Origin: Paenibacillus urinalis
GTDB taxonomy: Bacteria; Bacillota; Bacilli; Paenibacillales; Paenibacillaceae
DNA length: 64,000 nucleotides
Assembly: GCF_028747985.1 (NCBI RefSeq)
Contig: NZ_CP118108.1
Coordinates: 5,368,001-5,432,000 of the forward strand
Reading direction: 5' to 3'
Shown here: piece by piece, positions 27,551-37,886 of the stretch
Numbering within the stretch: position 1 is the first letter of the stretch
Layout of the letters: every line of letters begins with the position of its first letter
Notes under the pieces: model-generated
The model's input: only the letters and a program-made list of their open reading frames with translations
The model's database searches: none
Told to the model about the DNA's origin: nothing
Position numbers and translations under genes: made by a program

Positions 27551-28831
27551 TCAAGAAGATGGAATAGTACTCACCTGACCGCTGGCCAGCGTGATTTCCC
27601 ATACCGGAACCAGCTTCATGCCGGACTCTGAAACGACCGGCTGATAAGCTGGATTCAGCCGGATAACCTGCTGGTCTCCTGCTGCCGCCTTGATCTGTTC
27701 AGCCAGCTCTTCCCCAAAAGGAAGCTGTACCATCTCCTTGCTGATCTCTTCAGCTTCATCAAGATACAGCAGTGAACGCTCATACGTGGATACGAGCTCC
27801 TTCTGAACCTCGAGTCGCATATGCTCATATCCGTACTCCGGCAGATCGAGCACCGGATAACTCTCGTAATAGGGGAACAGATGGACCTCCGTGCTGTCTC
27901 CGTCGGAATCAATTTCCATCCGGGACGTACCATTGAACGCCCCATGCTGATTAACAAAATCAATTGCCGCAAGGGTATCCTTCGTCCGATCGCCCTCACT
28001 CGCCTGCACGGCTGCCGGATCATTATAGCTGATCCAGCGCTGATTGAAGTTCACCTGCAGACTGCGCTTGCTGTCCGTATAGATTTCAGATCCATCCTTC
28101 TCCTGGATGTTCCGTGTCATGCTGGGATCGAAGAATAGGCTTCGCTGCATCTGCTCCACCGTGTACTGCTGGGTACCCAGCTCGACCTGAACCATCTCCA
28201 GCGCTTCCTCCGGAAGATAATATCCTTCACTGGTCAGCCTATAAGGAGTCCAGCCTGCTCCAAAGTCAACATGCTGCTTGATATCCTGCACTGTAAGATC
28301 CACATCGGCAGCTTCATACACCACATCGCCCTGTGAACTAAAGAACAAGGCACGTGCCTTGTCATCACTGTCTGTATATATCCATATTTTATTGATCGTC
28401 TCGGCCTCAAATAATGGATCACTGCCGAGCTGCATCACTCTTTGCAGCAGCGCAACCGGCATTCCCCCGTCAAAAGACAGCTCAATTCCCGGATTCTCTT
28501 TCTTCAGCTCATTCCAGTTCTCCGAGCTCACACTCTGTCTCTGGAATTCTCCGAAGCTGCGCCCCGCTAGACGCGAGTAGATCAGCTGATAGAAGGTCGA
28601 TTCCGGATAGAAGAGTGTATGCCGGTCTTCACCCATGTGAATCACCATATGATCAGGGAAGATTAAGTTCTCGATTCGCTGCTCCTGACCCATATTCTCG
28701 GTCTTGATGTAATTGGATTCGCTCGTAACAACCGAATAGCTGCCCGGCAGCCGATAGATGAGAAAATAGCTCTGGAACAAGCTTGCGGTGATCAAGATCG
28801 CGAGCACGATCGTCTTGAATCTTTCCTTCAT
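27551..28831 (-). CDS. walH: WalH/YycH regulatory membrane protein
   Basis: A 426-residue protein with one N-terminal membrane helix (TIVLAILITASLFQSYFLIY) and a large extracytoplasmic domain, the YycH arrangement. It is an activity modulator of WalK. Its ATG directly follows the walK stop (TAGATG), indicating translational coupling. Confidence 0.93.
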   Translation of the reverse strand: MKERFKTIVLAILITASLFQSYFLIYRLPGSYSVVTSESNYIKTENMGQEQRIENLIFPDHMVIHMGEDRHTLFYPESTFYQLIYSRLAGRSFGEFQRQSVSSENWNELKKENPGIELSFDGGMPVALLQRVMQLGSDPLFEAETINKIWIYTDSDDKARALFFSSQGDVVYEAADVDLTVQDIKQHVDFGAGWTPYRLTSEGYYLPEEALEMVQVELGTQQYTVEQMQRSLFFDPSMTRNIQEKDGSEIYTDSKRSLQVNFNQRWISYNDPAAVQASEGDRTKDTLAAIDFVNQHGAFNGTSRMEIDSDGDSTEVHLFPYYESYPVLDLPEYGYEHMRLEVQKELVSTYERSLLYLDEAEEISKEMVQLPFGEELAEQIKAAAGDQQVIRLNPAYQPVVSESGMKLVPVWEITLASGQVSTIPSS

Positions 28832-30655
28832 CTACAGCTCACTCCCTTCCTGCTCCAGCGGAAGTGTAAAGGTGACCTTCGTCCCTCTGCCCAGCTCCGA
28901 TTCCAGCTCAATGTCTCCCCCATGGGCTTTGACGATCTCACGTGCAATAGATAGTCCAAGACCCGTTCCACCCATGCTGCGCGATCTCCCTTTCTCAACC
29001 CGATAGAAGCGTTCAAAAATACGGTCGATATCCTTCTTCGGTATGCCGATTCCGGTATCTTCCACGGATATAGCGACCGTATCTCCCATATGAGTAGCGG
29101 ATAAAGTAACGCTGCCGCCTTCATGCGAGTACTTCAGCGCATTGGACACCAGATTGTCCAGCAGCTGGTCGATCTGATCCCGGTCCAGCGGCACCTCCGG
29201 TACATCCTGGTCCACGATGACCGCCACATTCATATACTTCTGCTGCATTTGGAAGGAGAACCGGTCGGCTACCTCGTCGAGCACATCCATAATCACGGTC
29301 GGCTGCTTCCGCAGCGGTGCTTCATTGGAATCAAGCCGGGACAAATGTAGCAGGTCGGTGACAAGCCGAATCATACGCTCGGTTTCATTTTGAATAACTC
29401 CAACAAATCGTCCTCCGAGCTCTGGATCCTCAATGGCTCCGTCATCCAGTGCTTCTGCGTAGCTCTTAATCGTCGTCAGCGGTGTCCGCAGCTCATGAGA
29501 TACATTGGCCACGAATTCTCGCCGTGAGGCCTCCAGCTCCTCCTGCTCGGTAACATCCTGCAGCACGATGATAGCTCCAGTTCGCTCTTGATCGCGCCGC
29601 TGCACCGGTGTGAAGGTGACCCGAATCACTACCGAATCGTTCTGACCGGACGGCTGGATTTGAAGCAGTGTTGACGCGGTAATGCCGCTCAGCATCGTCT
29701 CTGCTTCTTCAACCTCAAGCCCGAGCACGACAGCAAAATGCCTGCCGCTCATCGCAGCTTCATCCCGGCCCAGCATCATGCTCGCCCGTTTGTTGACCAG
29801 AATGATCCGGCCGAGCTCATCGATGGCGATTACGCCGTCACTCATATTGGCCAGAATGGAAGACAGCTTGTCCTTCTCCTCTTCATTCTCGGACAGTGCC
29901 GTTCTGAGCTGGCTCGTCATATAGTTAAAGGTGCTGCTCAGCTGTCCGATCTCATCCTTGCCGAGCACAGGCATCTTGGTGCTGAAATCGCCTTCTGCCA
30001 CAGCGTTAGCCTTGCGTGTAAGCTCCTTGATAGGGGCCGTGATGGTGTGTGACAGAATGACGCCCAGTACAGCTGTCAGGCCAAGTGCGATCAGCACCCC
30101 AGAGATAAATATGTTATTAATCCGCTCCATCGTCGTATACAGCTCATTCATCGATGCTGCGATATACACGGCACCTACGATTTTGCCCCCAGACGAAACG
30201 GGCTTAGCCACGACTTTTTTGCGGACATTGTCTTCATCAATAATGTTTTCTTCATTATCACGGATTCCTTGCAGCGCACGGCTTACCACCGTCTGCGTAT
30301 TCTTACGTCCGATATAATCATTATGTGAGCTGAGCGTCGTCGTCAGCACCCGTCCGCTTGCATCCAGTACCTGAATCTCGGCTCCGTTGATGTTAAAGAG
30401 ATTGTTGACGAGCGTGCCCAGATTCTCTGTGCTGTCCTCTTCTCCCTCACTGTCACCTGTAACCAGCGCTTCAGCAACCAGAACAGACAGCATTTCGGCT
30501 CGCGCATGCAAATCCTCTGTGAAATTGCTCGTGAGAGAGGTCTTCATGGCACTGACAAAATAAACCCCGATCAGCTGCATTGCCACCAGAATAAGCAGCA
30601 CATATACAATGATCAGCTTCGCCTGCACCGTGCGGAAATAAGAGGTCCATTTCAT
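28832..30655 (-). CDS. walK: WalK essential cell-wall sensor histidine kinase
   Basis: A 607-residue kinase with two membrane helices flanking a Cache-like extracytoplasmic domain (about 35-180). It continues with HAMP (about 200-255), PAS (about 265-370), HisKA with FVANVSHELRTPLTT, and a HATPase domain with DNLVSNALKYS, VEDTGIGIPKKD and GTGLGLSIA. WalK phosphorylates WalR to control autolysins and cell-wall metabolism. Its ATG directly follows the walR stop (TAGATG). Length and architecture are as in Bacillus. Confidence 0.97.
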   Translation of the reverse strand: MKWTSYFRTVQAKLIIVYVLLILVAMQLIGVYFVSAMKTSLTSNFTEDLHARAEMLSVLVAEALVTGDSEGEEDSTENLGTLVNNLFNINGAEIQVLDASGRVLTTTLSSHNDYIGRKNTQTVVSRALQGIRDNEENIIDEDNVRKKVVAKPVSSGGKIVGAVYIAASMNELYTTMERINNIFISGVLIALGLTAVLGVILSHTITAPIKELTRKANAVAEGDFSTKMPVLGKDEIGQLSSTFNYMTSQLRTALSENEEEKDKLSSILANMSDGVIAIDELGRIILVNKRASMMLGRDEAAMSGRHFAVVLGLEVEEAETMLSGITASTLLQIQPSGQNDSVVIRVTFTPVQRRDQERTGAIIVLQDVTEQEELEASRREFVANVSHELRTPLTTIKSYAEALDDGAIEDPELGGRFVGVIQNETERMIRLVTDLLHLSRLDSNEAPLRKQPTVIMDVLDEVADRFSFQMQQKYMNVAVIVDQDVPEVPLDRDQIDQLLDNLVSNALKYSHEGGSVTLSATHMGDTVAISVEDTGIGIPKKDIDRIFERFYRVEKGRSRSMGGTGLGLSIAREIVKAHGGDIELESELGRGTKVTFTLPLEQEGSEL

Positions 30656-31381
30656 CTACAAGACCCCGTTCTTCGATCCCCGAATCAAGTACCCCAGTCC
30701 TCGGCGGGTAACAATCGTTTCCGGTTTGCTCGGATTCTCTTCAATCTTCTCCCGCAGCCTTCGGATCGTCACATCCACTGTGCGGACATCGCCAAAGTAT
30801 TCAAACCCCCATACGGCCTGAAGCAAATGCTCCCTAGTCATGACCTTGCCTGCATTCTTCGCCATATAATAGAGCAGCTCATACTCTCGATGCGTAAGAT
30901 CAAGAGCTTGTCCATTCCTGTAGGCGGTATACATATCTGTATCAAAATAAAGATCGTGCAGCTTCAGTCCCTGTGCTTCTTCCTCAGTCTGTGGAGGCTC
31001 TGCTGCTGTCTCTGACTTCTGCTGTCTTCGCATCTGTGCCTTGACTCTTGCAAGCAGCTCACGTGTGCTGAACGGCTTCGTCACGTAGTCGTCTGCTCCG
31101 AGCTCAAGCCCAAGCACTTTATCAATCTCGGAGTCCTTTGCTGTGAGCATAATAATCCGGGTTTCCAGCTGAGCTCGAACTTCCCGGCATACATCCATTC
31201 CATCCTTGCCGGGGAGCATCAGATCAAGCAGGATCAAATCCGGTCTGTCGGATAGAGCGAGCTCCACTGCTTGAATACCGTCAAATGCACAGATAACCTC
31301 GTATCCTTCTTTCTCTAAATTAAATTTCAGGATATCTGCAATCGGCTGTTCGTCATCGACCACTAGAATCTTTCCCTGCAT
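30656..31381 (-). CDS. walR: WalR essential cell-wall response regulator
   Basis: A 241-residue OmpR-family regulator: receiver domain with phospho-acceptor D53 ([11 protein letters not shown]) and K-containing TAKDSE loop, and a winged-helix domain with [21 protein letters not shown] and [11 protein letters not shown]. WalR binds tandem TGTWAH-N5-TGTWAH sites upstream of autolysin and cell-wall genes. It is the first gene of the wal operon. Confidence 0.97.
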   Translation of the reverse strand: MQGKILVVDDEQPIADILKFNLEKEGYEVICAFDGIQAVELALSDRPDLILLDLMLPGKDGMDVCREVRAQLETRIIMLTAKDSEIDKVLGLELGADDYVTKPFSTRELLARVKAQMRRQQKSETAAEPPQTEEEAQGLKLHDLYFDTDMYTAYRNGQALDLTHREYELLYYMAKNAGKVMTREHLLQAVWGFEYFGDVRTVDVTIRRLREKIEENPSKPETIVTRRGLGYLIRGSKNGVL

Positions 31382-31509
31382 CCGTTCGCCCCACCTTTGA
31401 TTTTGCGTCTTCTATAACTGCCTTTTTTTATAATCGTATACTCATTCTAACATACCTAAACTGGCAACTTCACTAGGTGAAAAGAGCTCTTTCATCCGCT
31501 CAACAAAAA

Positions 31510-31537
31510 AGCATGATCTGCCTATACAGATCATGCT
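31510..31537 (-). terminator. Terminator of the M23 peptidase gene
   Basis: A perfect 11-bp stem (31510-31520 with 31527-31537), 6-base loop, and six T on the minus strand. Confidence 0.9.
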
Positions 31538-31545
31538 TTCCTATT

Positions 31546-33024
31546 TTAAGGGAGATATTTCATCGGATTTTGCGCTACACTATTCTTCTTGATTTCAAAG
31601 TGAAGATGTGTACCTGTAGAGCGTCCCGTATTCCCCATTATCCCAATGCTTTGGCCTTGGTCAACAATCTGTCCTTCTTTGACACCGATGCTGTCCAGAT
31701 GACCATATACCGTTTCATATCCATTACGATGATTAATAATAATGACATTGCCATATCCGCTTTGTTGTCCTGCAAAGGTCACAACACCTTCATCAGAAGC
31801 GGTAATGGATCGGTTACCCACGAGATCAATTCCTTTGTGCTGCTTGCCCCAGCGCTCACCAAATCCGCTGGTAATCGTTGCATTGGCTACAGGCCACTTG
31901 AAGATACCGCTGCCTTCACCCGTCACTTTCGTTCCCTGGAGAACGACTTTAGATACCGAAGCCTCAATCACTTCCTGGCCGAGCCATTCCTCTTTTACGA
32001 CTTCACCATTTTCTTTGGTAATCCGAAACTCGACCTGCTTAAGCCCGGTCTGACCTTCCCGTACGACCTTGGTAACACCTGACTTCAGTTCGTCTGTCTC
32101 ACGAATCTCCACCTGAGGTTCAGTCTCAATCTCTTCGACAACCGTCTCGACCGTCGTTACCGTAAGCGGAGGCTTAGGAAGCACGAGTGTGAGCTCGTCT
32201 CCGATCCGTAGACTGTCTTCTTCAAGCTCAGGATTCAGCTGCTTGAGAGCAGCAATCGTTGTGTTGTGATGCTGGGCGATATAACTCAGCGTATCTCCCT
32301 CCTTCACCACATATACCGTCTCCTGCTCCTGTCCCTCGGTCAGTCGTTCGATGGCTTCCTCACTGGAGAGGATCTTACTCGGATCAGTCTTCACTTCAGT
32401 AAGCACGACCTGCTCTTCAAGCTCGACGGATTCAAGGCTGACCTGCTCTTCCTCTGAACCTTGTGAGCTATTGGAAGATAGCGCAGCAACCGTTCTGATC
32501 TTGGAAGCCGGCTGAGCCGCTTCTTCCTCAGCTGTAATATATTTATTTTTAACATTCTGGATGACTTGATCCGCTGTTTTCTGGTCTTTAACAATTCCGA
32601 TCATTTTACCATCAATCTTAAGCTTAACACCTTCCGCATAACCGGTCAGTAATCCGTTCAGCTTACCAAGTGTGGCTTCGCTGTCGATCTCAGGCTTATA
32701 TGCCTGCTCTTCCTTAAGCTCAACACCACTGATGTCCAGCTGCATAAGAGCATCTGGATATTGCTGCTGAAGCTGCTCTGTCTTGCTCTCATACAGCTTC
32801 GCAATTTCGTTCTCGCTCTTGATCGCTCCGATATGCTCTCCCTTAACATATACATTGTAATAAGGGATCGTATTCGCAGTTACATACGTCTCACTCGCAA
32901 ACCCTGCTGACATGGTAACAAATAGTCCTGCCGCCGTTACAAGAAGCCATTTGCGTGGCTTAGATAACTCCTTTTTCGGTAACGAGTTGTCAGAGCTCTT
33001 CATGTTGTCTTTCATACTGCTCAT
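31546..33024 (-). CDS. Cell-wall M23 endopeptidase with LysM and G5 domains
   Basis: A 492-residue protein. A basic cytoplasmic start is followed by an N-terminal membrane helix (about 26-48). Then come a helical region, a LysM domain (YVVKEGDTLSYIAQHHNTT... about 240-285), a G5 domain (about 295-370), and an M23 peptidase domain with HKGIDLVGN and HLHFE metal ligands. M23 enzymes cleave peptide cross-links of peptidoglycan. Location directly upstream of walR (on the same strand) suggests control by WalRK, but no WalR site was found upstream. Confidence 0.92.
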   Translation of the reverse strand: MSSMKDNMKSSDNSLPKKELSKPRKWLLVTAAGLFVTMSAGFASETYVTANTIPYYNVYVKGEHIGAIKSENEIAKLYESKTEQLQQQYPDALMQLDISGVELKEEQAYKPEIDSEATLGKLNGLLTGYAEGVKLKIDGKMIGIVKDQKTADQVIQNVKNKYITAEEEAAQPASKIRTVAALSSNSSQGSEEEQVSLESVELEEQVVLTEVKTDPSKILSSEEAIERLTEGQEQETVYVVKEGDTLSYIAQHHNTTIAALKQLNPELEEDSLRIGDELTLVLPKPPLTVTTVETVVEEIETEPQVEIRETDELKSGVTKVVREGQTGLKQVEFRITKENGEVVKEEWLGQEVIEASVSKVVLQGTKVTGEGSGIFKWPVANATITSGFGERWGKQHKGIDLVGNRSITASDEGVVTFAGQQSGYGNVIIINHRNGYETVYGHLDSIGVKEGQIVDQGQSIGIMGNTGRSTGTHLHFEIKKNSVAQNPMKYLP

Positions 33025-33189
33025 GATTTTCTCCTTTTCTCTGCCCTATAAAAGTTCAAGCTATATTATTGCTCTCCATTGCATCACTTATGAGCCAATT
33101 TATTCATAGTTTCAATCCAAGCGGTAAACGATATGTATGATTGTACGTTTGGTCCTCACTTATCGCTTTGATTACTTAGATATATGAAG

Positions 33190-33226
33190 AAAAGGTTGCT
33201 AAATAGTATCAAAAATTTAACCTTTT
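33190..33226. other. Inverted repeat upstream of the M23 gene
   Basis: AAAAGGTT (33190-33197) and AACCTTTT (33219-33226) flank a 21-base AT-rich loop. It lies 165 bases upstream of the M23 ATG. It may be a leader hairpin or an operator. No T run supports termination. Confidence 0.3.
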
Positions 33227-33286
33227 GCTTACTTGTTTACTTTACCACAGCCGGAAGTACTAGATCAACTCACCAAAACATACCAA

Positions 33287-33309
33287 AAACCCGCGAAAAA
33301 CGCGGGTTT
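33287..33309 (-). terminator. Terminator of the Ser/Glu-rich membrane protein gene
   Basis: A perfect 9-bp stem (33287-33295 with 33301-33309), A5 loop, followed on the minus strand by TTTTT. Confidence 0.9.
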
Positions 33310-33322
33310 CCTGAACTTTCCT

Positions 33323-34093
33323 TTAGGGTGTCAATACGGCCATCAGCTCATTATATTCTTCCTCTGTTAAATATTTTGCAATCACTTGCTCCATGTCCTG
33401 CAGCTCTGTTTCCGTCAAGCCGCCTTCCATCGTACTAGAGATCTTCTGCATTTCATCGGCAGGAATTTTGTTCATGAGGAGTTCGAATACCGCTGTCTTA
33501 TCCTCGGTGGAGATAGAGTCCTTCTGATCTGTAATGTCCTCTGGTGTGATGACAATCTGATCATCCGCTTCAGTAGTGCCTGCCTCAGCTCCCTCTTCTG
33601 TAGTGTTTGAGGAAGGAGTCTCTGACGAACTGTCCACTGAGCTTCCTGACGGACCGCCTGTTGATTCTCCTCCACCAGAAGCTTCACTGTCTGTTTCGCC
33701 GCTCACTCCCTCCTCGCCGTTTGTCTCCGGATTGTTAGGATCAGCCTGACTTGGATCCGTTTCGCCTGTTTGACTCGTTTCATCATTTGCATTAGCACCC
33801 GAATCCGCTTCGTCACCCGTTCCATTCATGGATTGATCTGAGTTCATATTGCTGCCAGATGCGGTTTCAGAATTAGACTCTGCGCTCTCGGAGGTGTTCG
33901 CTGTCTGATTCATGCCCAGCGCACCTTGAAACACCGCGGCAAGATTGTTCGGCGCTCCTTCCCAGGTAATGTTGAAGCTAGCCAGCAGTGATGAGATATA
34001 AGATTGCACGATTAGTCCTGTTGTCAGCAGGGTCAGGGTGCTCACCAGGATGACGGTCAGCAGGAGCTGCCCCGTCCATTTCAGCCATTTCAT
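33323..34093 (-). CDS. Membrane-anchored protein with low-complexity linker
   Basis: A 256-residue protein. One N-terminal membrane helix (about 7-33), a short globular stretch, a ~110-residue Ser/Gly/Glu/Asn/Thr-rich acidic linker (about 62-172), and a helical C-terminal domain of about 60 residues (with KIPADEMQKISSTME). I recognise no family. The architecture is typical of a sporulation- or wall-associated anchored protein in Paenibacillus. Convergent or adjacent genes give no clue. Confidence 0.75.
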   Translation of the reverse strand: MKWLKWTGQLLLTVILVSTLTLLTTGLIVQSYISSLLASFNITWEGAPNNLAAVFQGALGMNQTANTSESAESNSETASGSNMNSDQSMNGTGDEADSGANANDETSQTGETDPSQADPNNPETNGEEGVSGETDSEASGGGESTGGPSGSSVDSSSETPSSNTTEEGAEAGTTEADDQIVITPEDITDQKDSISTEDKTAVFELLMNKIPADEMQKISSTMEGGLTETELQDMEQVIAKYLTEEEYNELMAVLTP

Positions 34094-34302
34094 TCGTTTA
34101 CGCCTCCTCCTATCGATCTCCCTCTTCGCCGCCTAATCTAGCAGATGAGCTGGATGATTCAGTCCATCGTTAATTTTACGTTGTCTAATTCATCCCGAAG
34201 AAGGCTATAGACTCAGTATTGACGTAATTCTCTTGATTCTATCCTTCGAATTTTCATATTTTCACAGCAGTATTACGCTTGGTTCCGATAAGAACACCAA
34301 AA

Positions 34303-34340
34303 AACCCCCATCCTTTCTATACTAGAAGGGAAGAGGGTTA
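34303..34340 (-). terminator. Terminator of purA
   Basis: An imperfect inverted repeat (AACCC...GGGTT with inner CTTTCTA/TAGAAGG) is followed on the minus strand by six T. It lies about 40 bases beyond the purA stop. Confidence 0.65.
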
Positions 34341-34375
34341 TGGATATCAATATGAAGTTAACAGCTGTCTATAGA

Positions 34376-35752
<1,377 letters not shown>

Positions 35753-35777
35753 CTACTTCATAACTGCAGCTCTCACA

Positions 35778-35791
35778 GACATTCGAATGTC
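35778..35791. other. Perfect 14-bp palindrome in the purA leader
   Basis: GACATTCGAATGTC in the ~230-base transcribed leader of purA. It could form a small hairpin or be a protein site. Nothing else in the leader resembles a known riboswitch. Confidence 0.35.
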
Positions 35792-35908
35792 CTAGATTTC
35801 ACAAGATCACGAACTGCCCTCATATCACGGCAAAAAGCCCTACCTTAATCGCCATTCCATCTGGACATGACTGTTGCTGTAAGGTTTGCCACAAAAAGCA
35901 GCAATTCA

Positions 35909-35937
35909 AGTGTACCAGTCACTCCTATCAAAGTCAA
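35909..35937 (-). promoter_or_regulatory. purA sigma-A promoter
   Basis: Minus-strand TTGACT (35937-35932), a 17-base spacer and TACACT (35914-35909). The TSS is expected near 35902, giving a leader of about 230 bases before the purA ATG (35668). Confidence 0.8.
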
Positions 35938-35941
35938 ATAA

Positions 35942-35985
35942 AAAAGCGAACATTAAATTATAAGTAAAATTTATCGTTCGGGATT
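35942..35985. promoter_or_regulatory. PurR control site: two inverted PurBoxes
   Basis: AAAAGCGAACATTA (35942-35955; 13 of 14 consensus bases) and the inverted box TATCGTTCGGGATT (35972-35985; 12 of 14) are separated by exactly 16 bases, the spacing known for PurR control sites in Bacillus. The pair lies directly upstream of the -35 of purA. This supports repression by PurR relieved by PRPP. Confidence 0.75.
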
Positions 35986-36014
35986 TGCTGAGCAACTTGG
36001 CTGAAAATGAAAGA

Positions 36015-36052
36015 ATCCACTGCCCGGTGCATTCAGCACGCGAGAAGTGGAT
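36015..36052 (-). terminator. Probable terminator of dnaB
   Basis: ATCCACT (36015-36021) pairs with AGTGGAT (36046-36052), with an inner GTGC/GCAC stem. On the minus strand a T-rich stretch follows. The T run is not perfect. Confidence 0.55.
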
Positions 36053-36079
36053 GGATATGCTTATAGATAAGAATGCATG

Positions 36080-37441
36080 TCACCCGGCAAAGGCATCCGA
36101 ATGCACACGTTCATAATTAACGAATTTATTGAAGTTCTTCAAGAAGACCAGCTCGACAGTGCCCACGGGACCATTACGCTGCTTGGCTATAATAATCTCA
36201 ATGATATTCTTCTTCTCCGTCTCCTGATTGTAGTAATCATCACGATACAAGAAGGCTACAATATCGGCATCCTGCTCGATTGAACCGGATTCCCGAAGGT
36301 CACTCATCATCGGCCGTTTATCTTGGCGCTGCTCGACACCCCGGCTGAGCTGTGACAGAGCAATGACCGGAACGTCTAGCTCCCGTGCAATCTGCTTGAG
36401 CGTACGAGAGATCTCTGATACTTCCTGCTGCCGGTTCTCGCCGGCCTTGCCCCGTCCCTGAATCAGCTGCAGGTAGTCGATGACGATCATCCCGAGCCCT
36501 TTTTCCTTCTTCAGACGGCGGCATTTGGCACGAATATCAGCCACAGTAATCCCTGGTGTATCATCAATATAAATTTCGGCTTCTGACAGAGCAGCGATGC
36601 CCATGGTCAGCTTGGACCAGTCGTCATCACTTTTAAACTCCCCGTTCCGCATCACGCCAGCATCGAGATTGGCTTCCGCACAGATCATACGCTGTACCAG
36701 CTGTGCAGCGGACATCTCAAGACTGAAGATCGCTACGGTCTCGTTCGCTCTAACCGCTACGTTCTGAGCAATGTTCAGTGCAAATGCCGTCTTCCCTACC
36801 GAAGGACGGGCAGCCACAATAATAAGATCATTCCGCTGGAATCCGCTTGTCATCTTGTCCAGATCAACGAAGCCCGAAGGAATTCCTGTCGTATTCCCCT
36901 TGTTCTGATACAGTGACTCTACCTTCTCGAAGACCTCCATGACGACATCACGAATGGCGATGAACCCGCTGCTTGAGCGCCGGTTCGAGATCTCCAGAAT
37001 ACGCCGCTCTGCATCGCTGAGCATGCCGGATACGTCTTCGCCGCCGGCATAGCCTTCGCTAACGATCTGCGTCGCTGTGCGAATGAGTCTGCGCAGCATC
37101 GATTTTTCCTCGATGATCTGTGCATAATAATCAACATTAGCTGCGGTCGGCACCGCATGTGCCAGCTTGGCCAAATAGGTTACCCCGCCGATCTCATCAA
37201 GCTGCCCTTTATCCTGCAGGAGAGAGGTCAGTGTAATAAGATCAATGGGCTGATTGCCTTCTCCAAGCTCAATCATTGCTTCATAGATCAGCTGATGGGG
37301 CTTGTCGTAGAAATCATCGGTCGTCACTCGCTCCATCGAAGTGATGAGTGCTTCCGATTGAATAAGAATTGCACCTAGAACCGCTTGCTCGGCTTCCAGG
37401 TTTTGCGGCGGAACACGATCAAAATAAATCTCGCCGCCCAT
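36080..37441 (-). CDS. dnaB: Replicative DNA helicase
   Basis: A 453-residue hexameric helicase (DnaB; named DnaC in Bacillus). It has an N-terminal helical domain (NLEAEQAVLGAIL, AEQ...), Walker A ARPSVGKTAFAL near residue 210, Walker B VIDYLQL, and the DnaB-type ALSQLSRGVEQR and SGSIEQDADIV segments. It unwinds DNA at replication forks. It starts one base after the rplI stop region in a gdpP-rplI-dnaB operon, the usual order in Firmicutes. Confidence 0.97.
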   Translation of the reverse strand: MGGEIYFDRVPPQNLEAEQAVLGAILIQSEALITSMERVTTDDFYDKPHQLIYEAMIELGEGNQPIDLITLTSLLQDKGQLDEIGGVTYLAKLAHAVPTAANVDYYAQIIEEKSMLRRLIRTATQIVSEGYAGGEDVSGMLSDAERRILEISNRRSSSGFIAIRDVVMEVFEKVESLYQNKGNTTGIPSGFVDLDKMTSGFQRNDLIIVAARPSVGKTAFALNIAQNVAVRANETVAIFSLEMSAAQLVQRMICAEANLDAGVMRNGEFKSDDDWSKLTMGIAALSEAEIYIDDTPGITVADIRAKCRRLKKEKGLGMIVIDYLQLIQGRGKAGENRQQEVSEISRTLKQIARELDVPVIALSQLSRGVEQRQDKRPMMSDLRESGSIEQDADIVAFLYRDDYYNQETEKKNIIEIIIAKQRNGPVGTVELVFLKNFNKFVNYERVHSDAFAG

Positions 37442-37442
37442 C

Positions 37443-37886
37443 CTATTCCTCCGTTACTTGGACCTTGAGCGTAGCTTTGACATCAGGGTGGAGCTTAACC
37501 GGAACCTGAGTCACTCCCAAGTTACGGATTGGCTCGTCCAGTTCAATTTTGCGTTTATCCACTTTAAAGCCTTGCCCGGCAAGTGCTTCTGCGATCTGCT
37601 TGCTCGTAATTGCTCCGAATAGGCGTCCGCCTTCTCCGGCTTTCGCCTTCAGCACGATGGTTGCCTCTTCAAGCTTCTTGCCCAGTGCTGCTGCATCGTC
37701 CTTCTCCTGCTGCTTGCGCTTCTCTTCAGCCGCGTTCTGGTTCTCTAATGTTTTCATATTGCCATCCGTAGCCGCACGTGCTAAACCTCTTGGCAGCAAA
37801 AAGTTAGATGCGTATCCTTCGGATACCTCTTTAACTTGACCTTTTTTCCCTTGACCTTTTACATCTTTTATAAAAATGACTTTCAT
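37443..37886 (-). CDS. rplI: Ribosomal protein bL9
   Basis: A 147-residue protein with the L9 N-terminal RNA-binding domain ([33 protein letters not shown]), a long central helix and the C-terminal domain with [10 protein letters not shown]. It binds 23S rRNA at the base of the L1 stalk. It overlaps gdpP by 4 bases (ATGA-type). Confidence 0.97.
   Translation of the reverse strand: MKVIFIKDVKGQGKKGQVKEVSEGYASNFLLPRGLARAATDGNMKTLENQNAAEEKRKQQEKDDAAALGKKLEEATIVLKAKAGEGGRLFGAITSKQIAEALAGQGFKVDKRKIELDEPIRNLGVTQVPVKLHPDVKATLKVQVTEE

Noticed and set aside
33025..33322. WalR binding site or ydaO-type riboswitch upstream of the M23 peptidase
   Set aside because: No TGTWAH-N5-TGTWAH pair and no ydaO core motifs in the leader.
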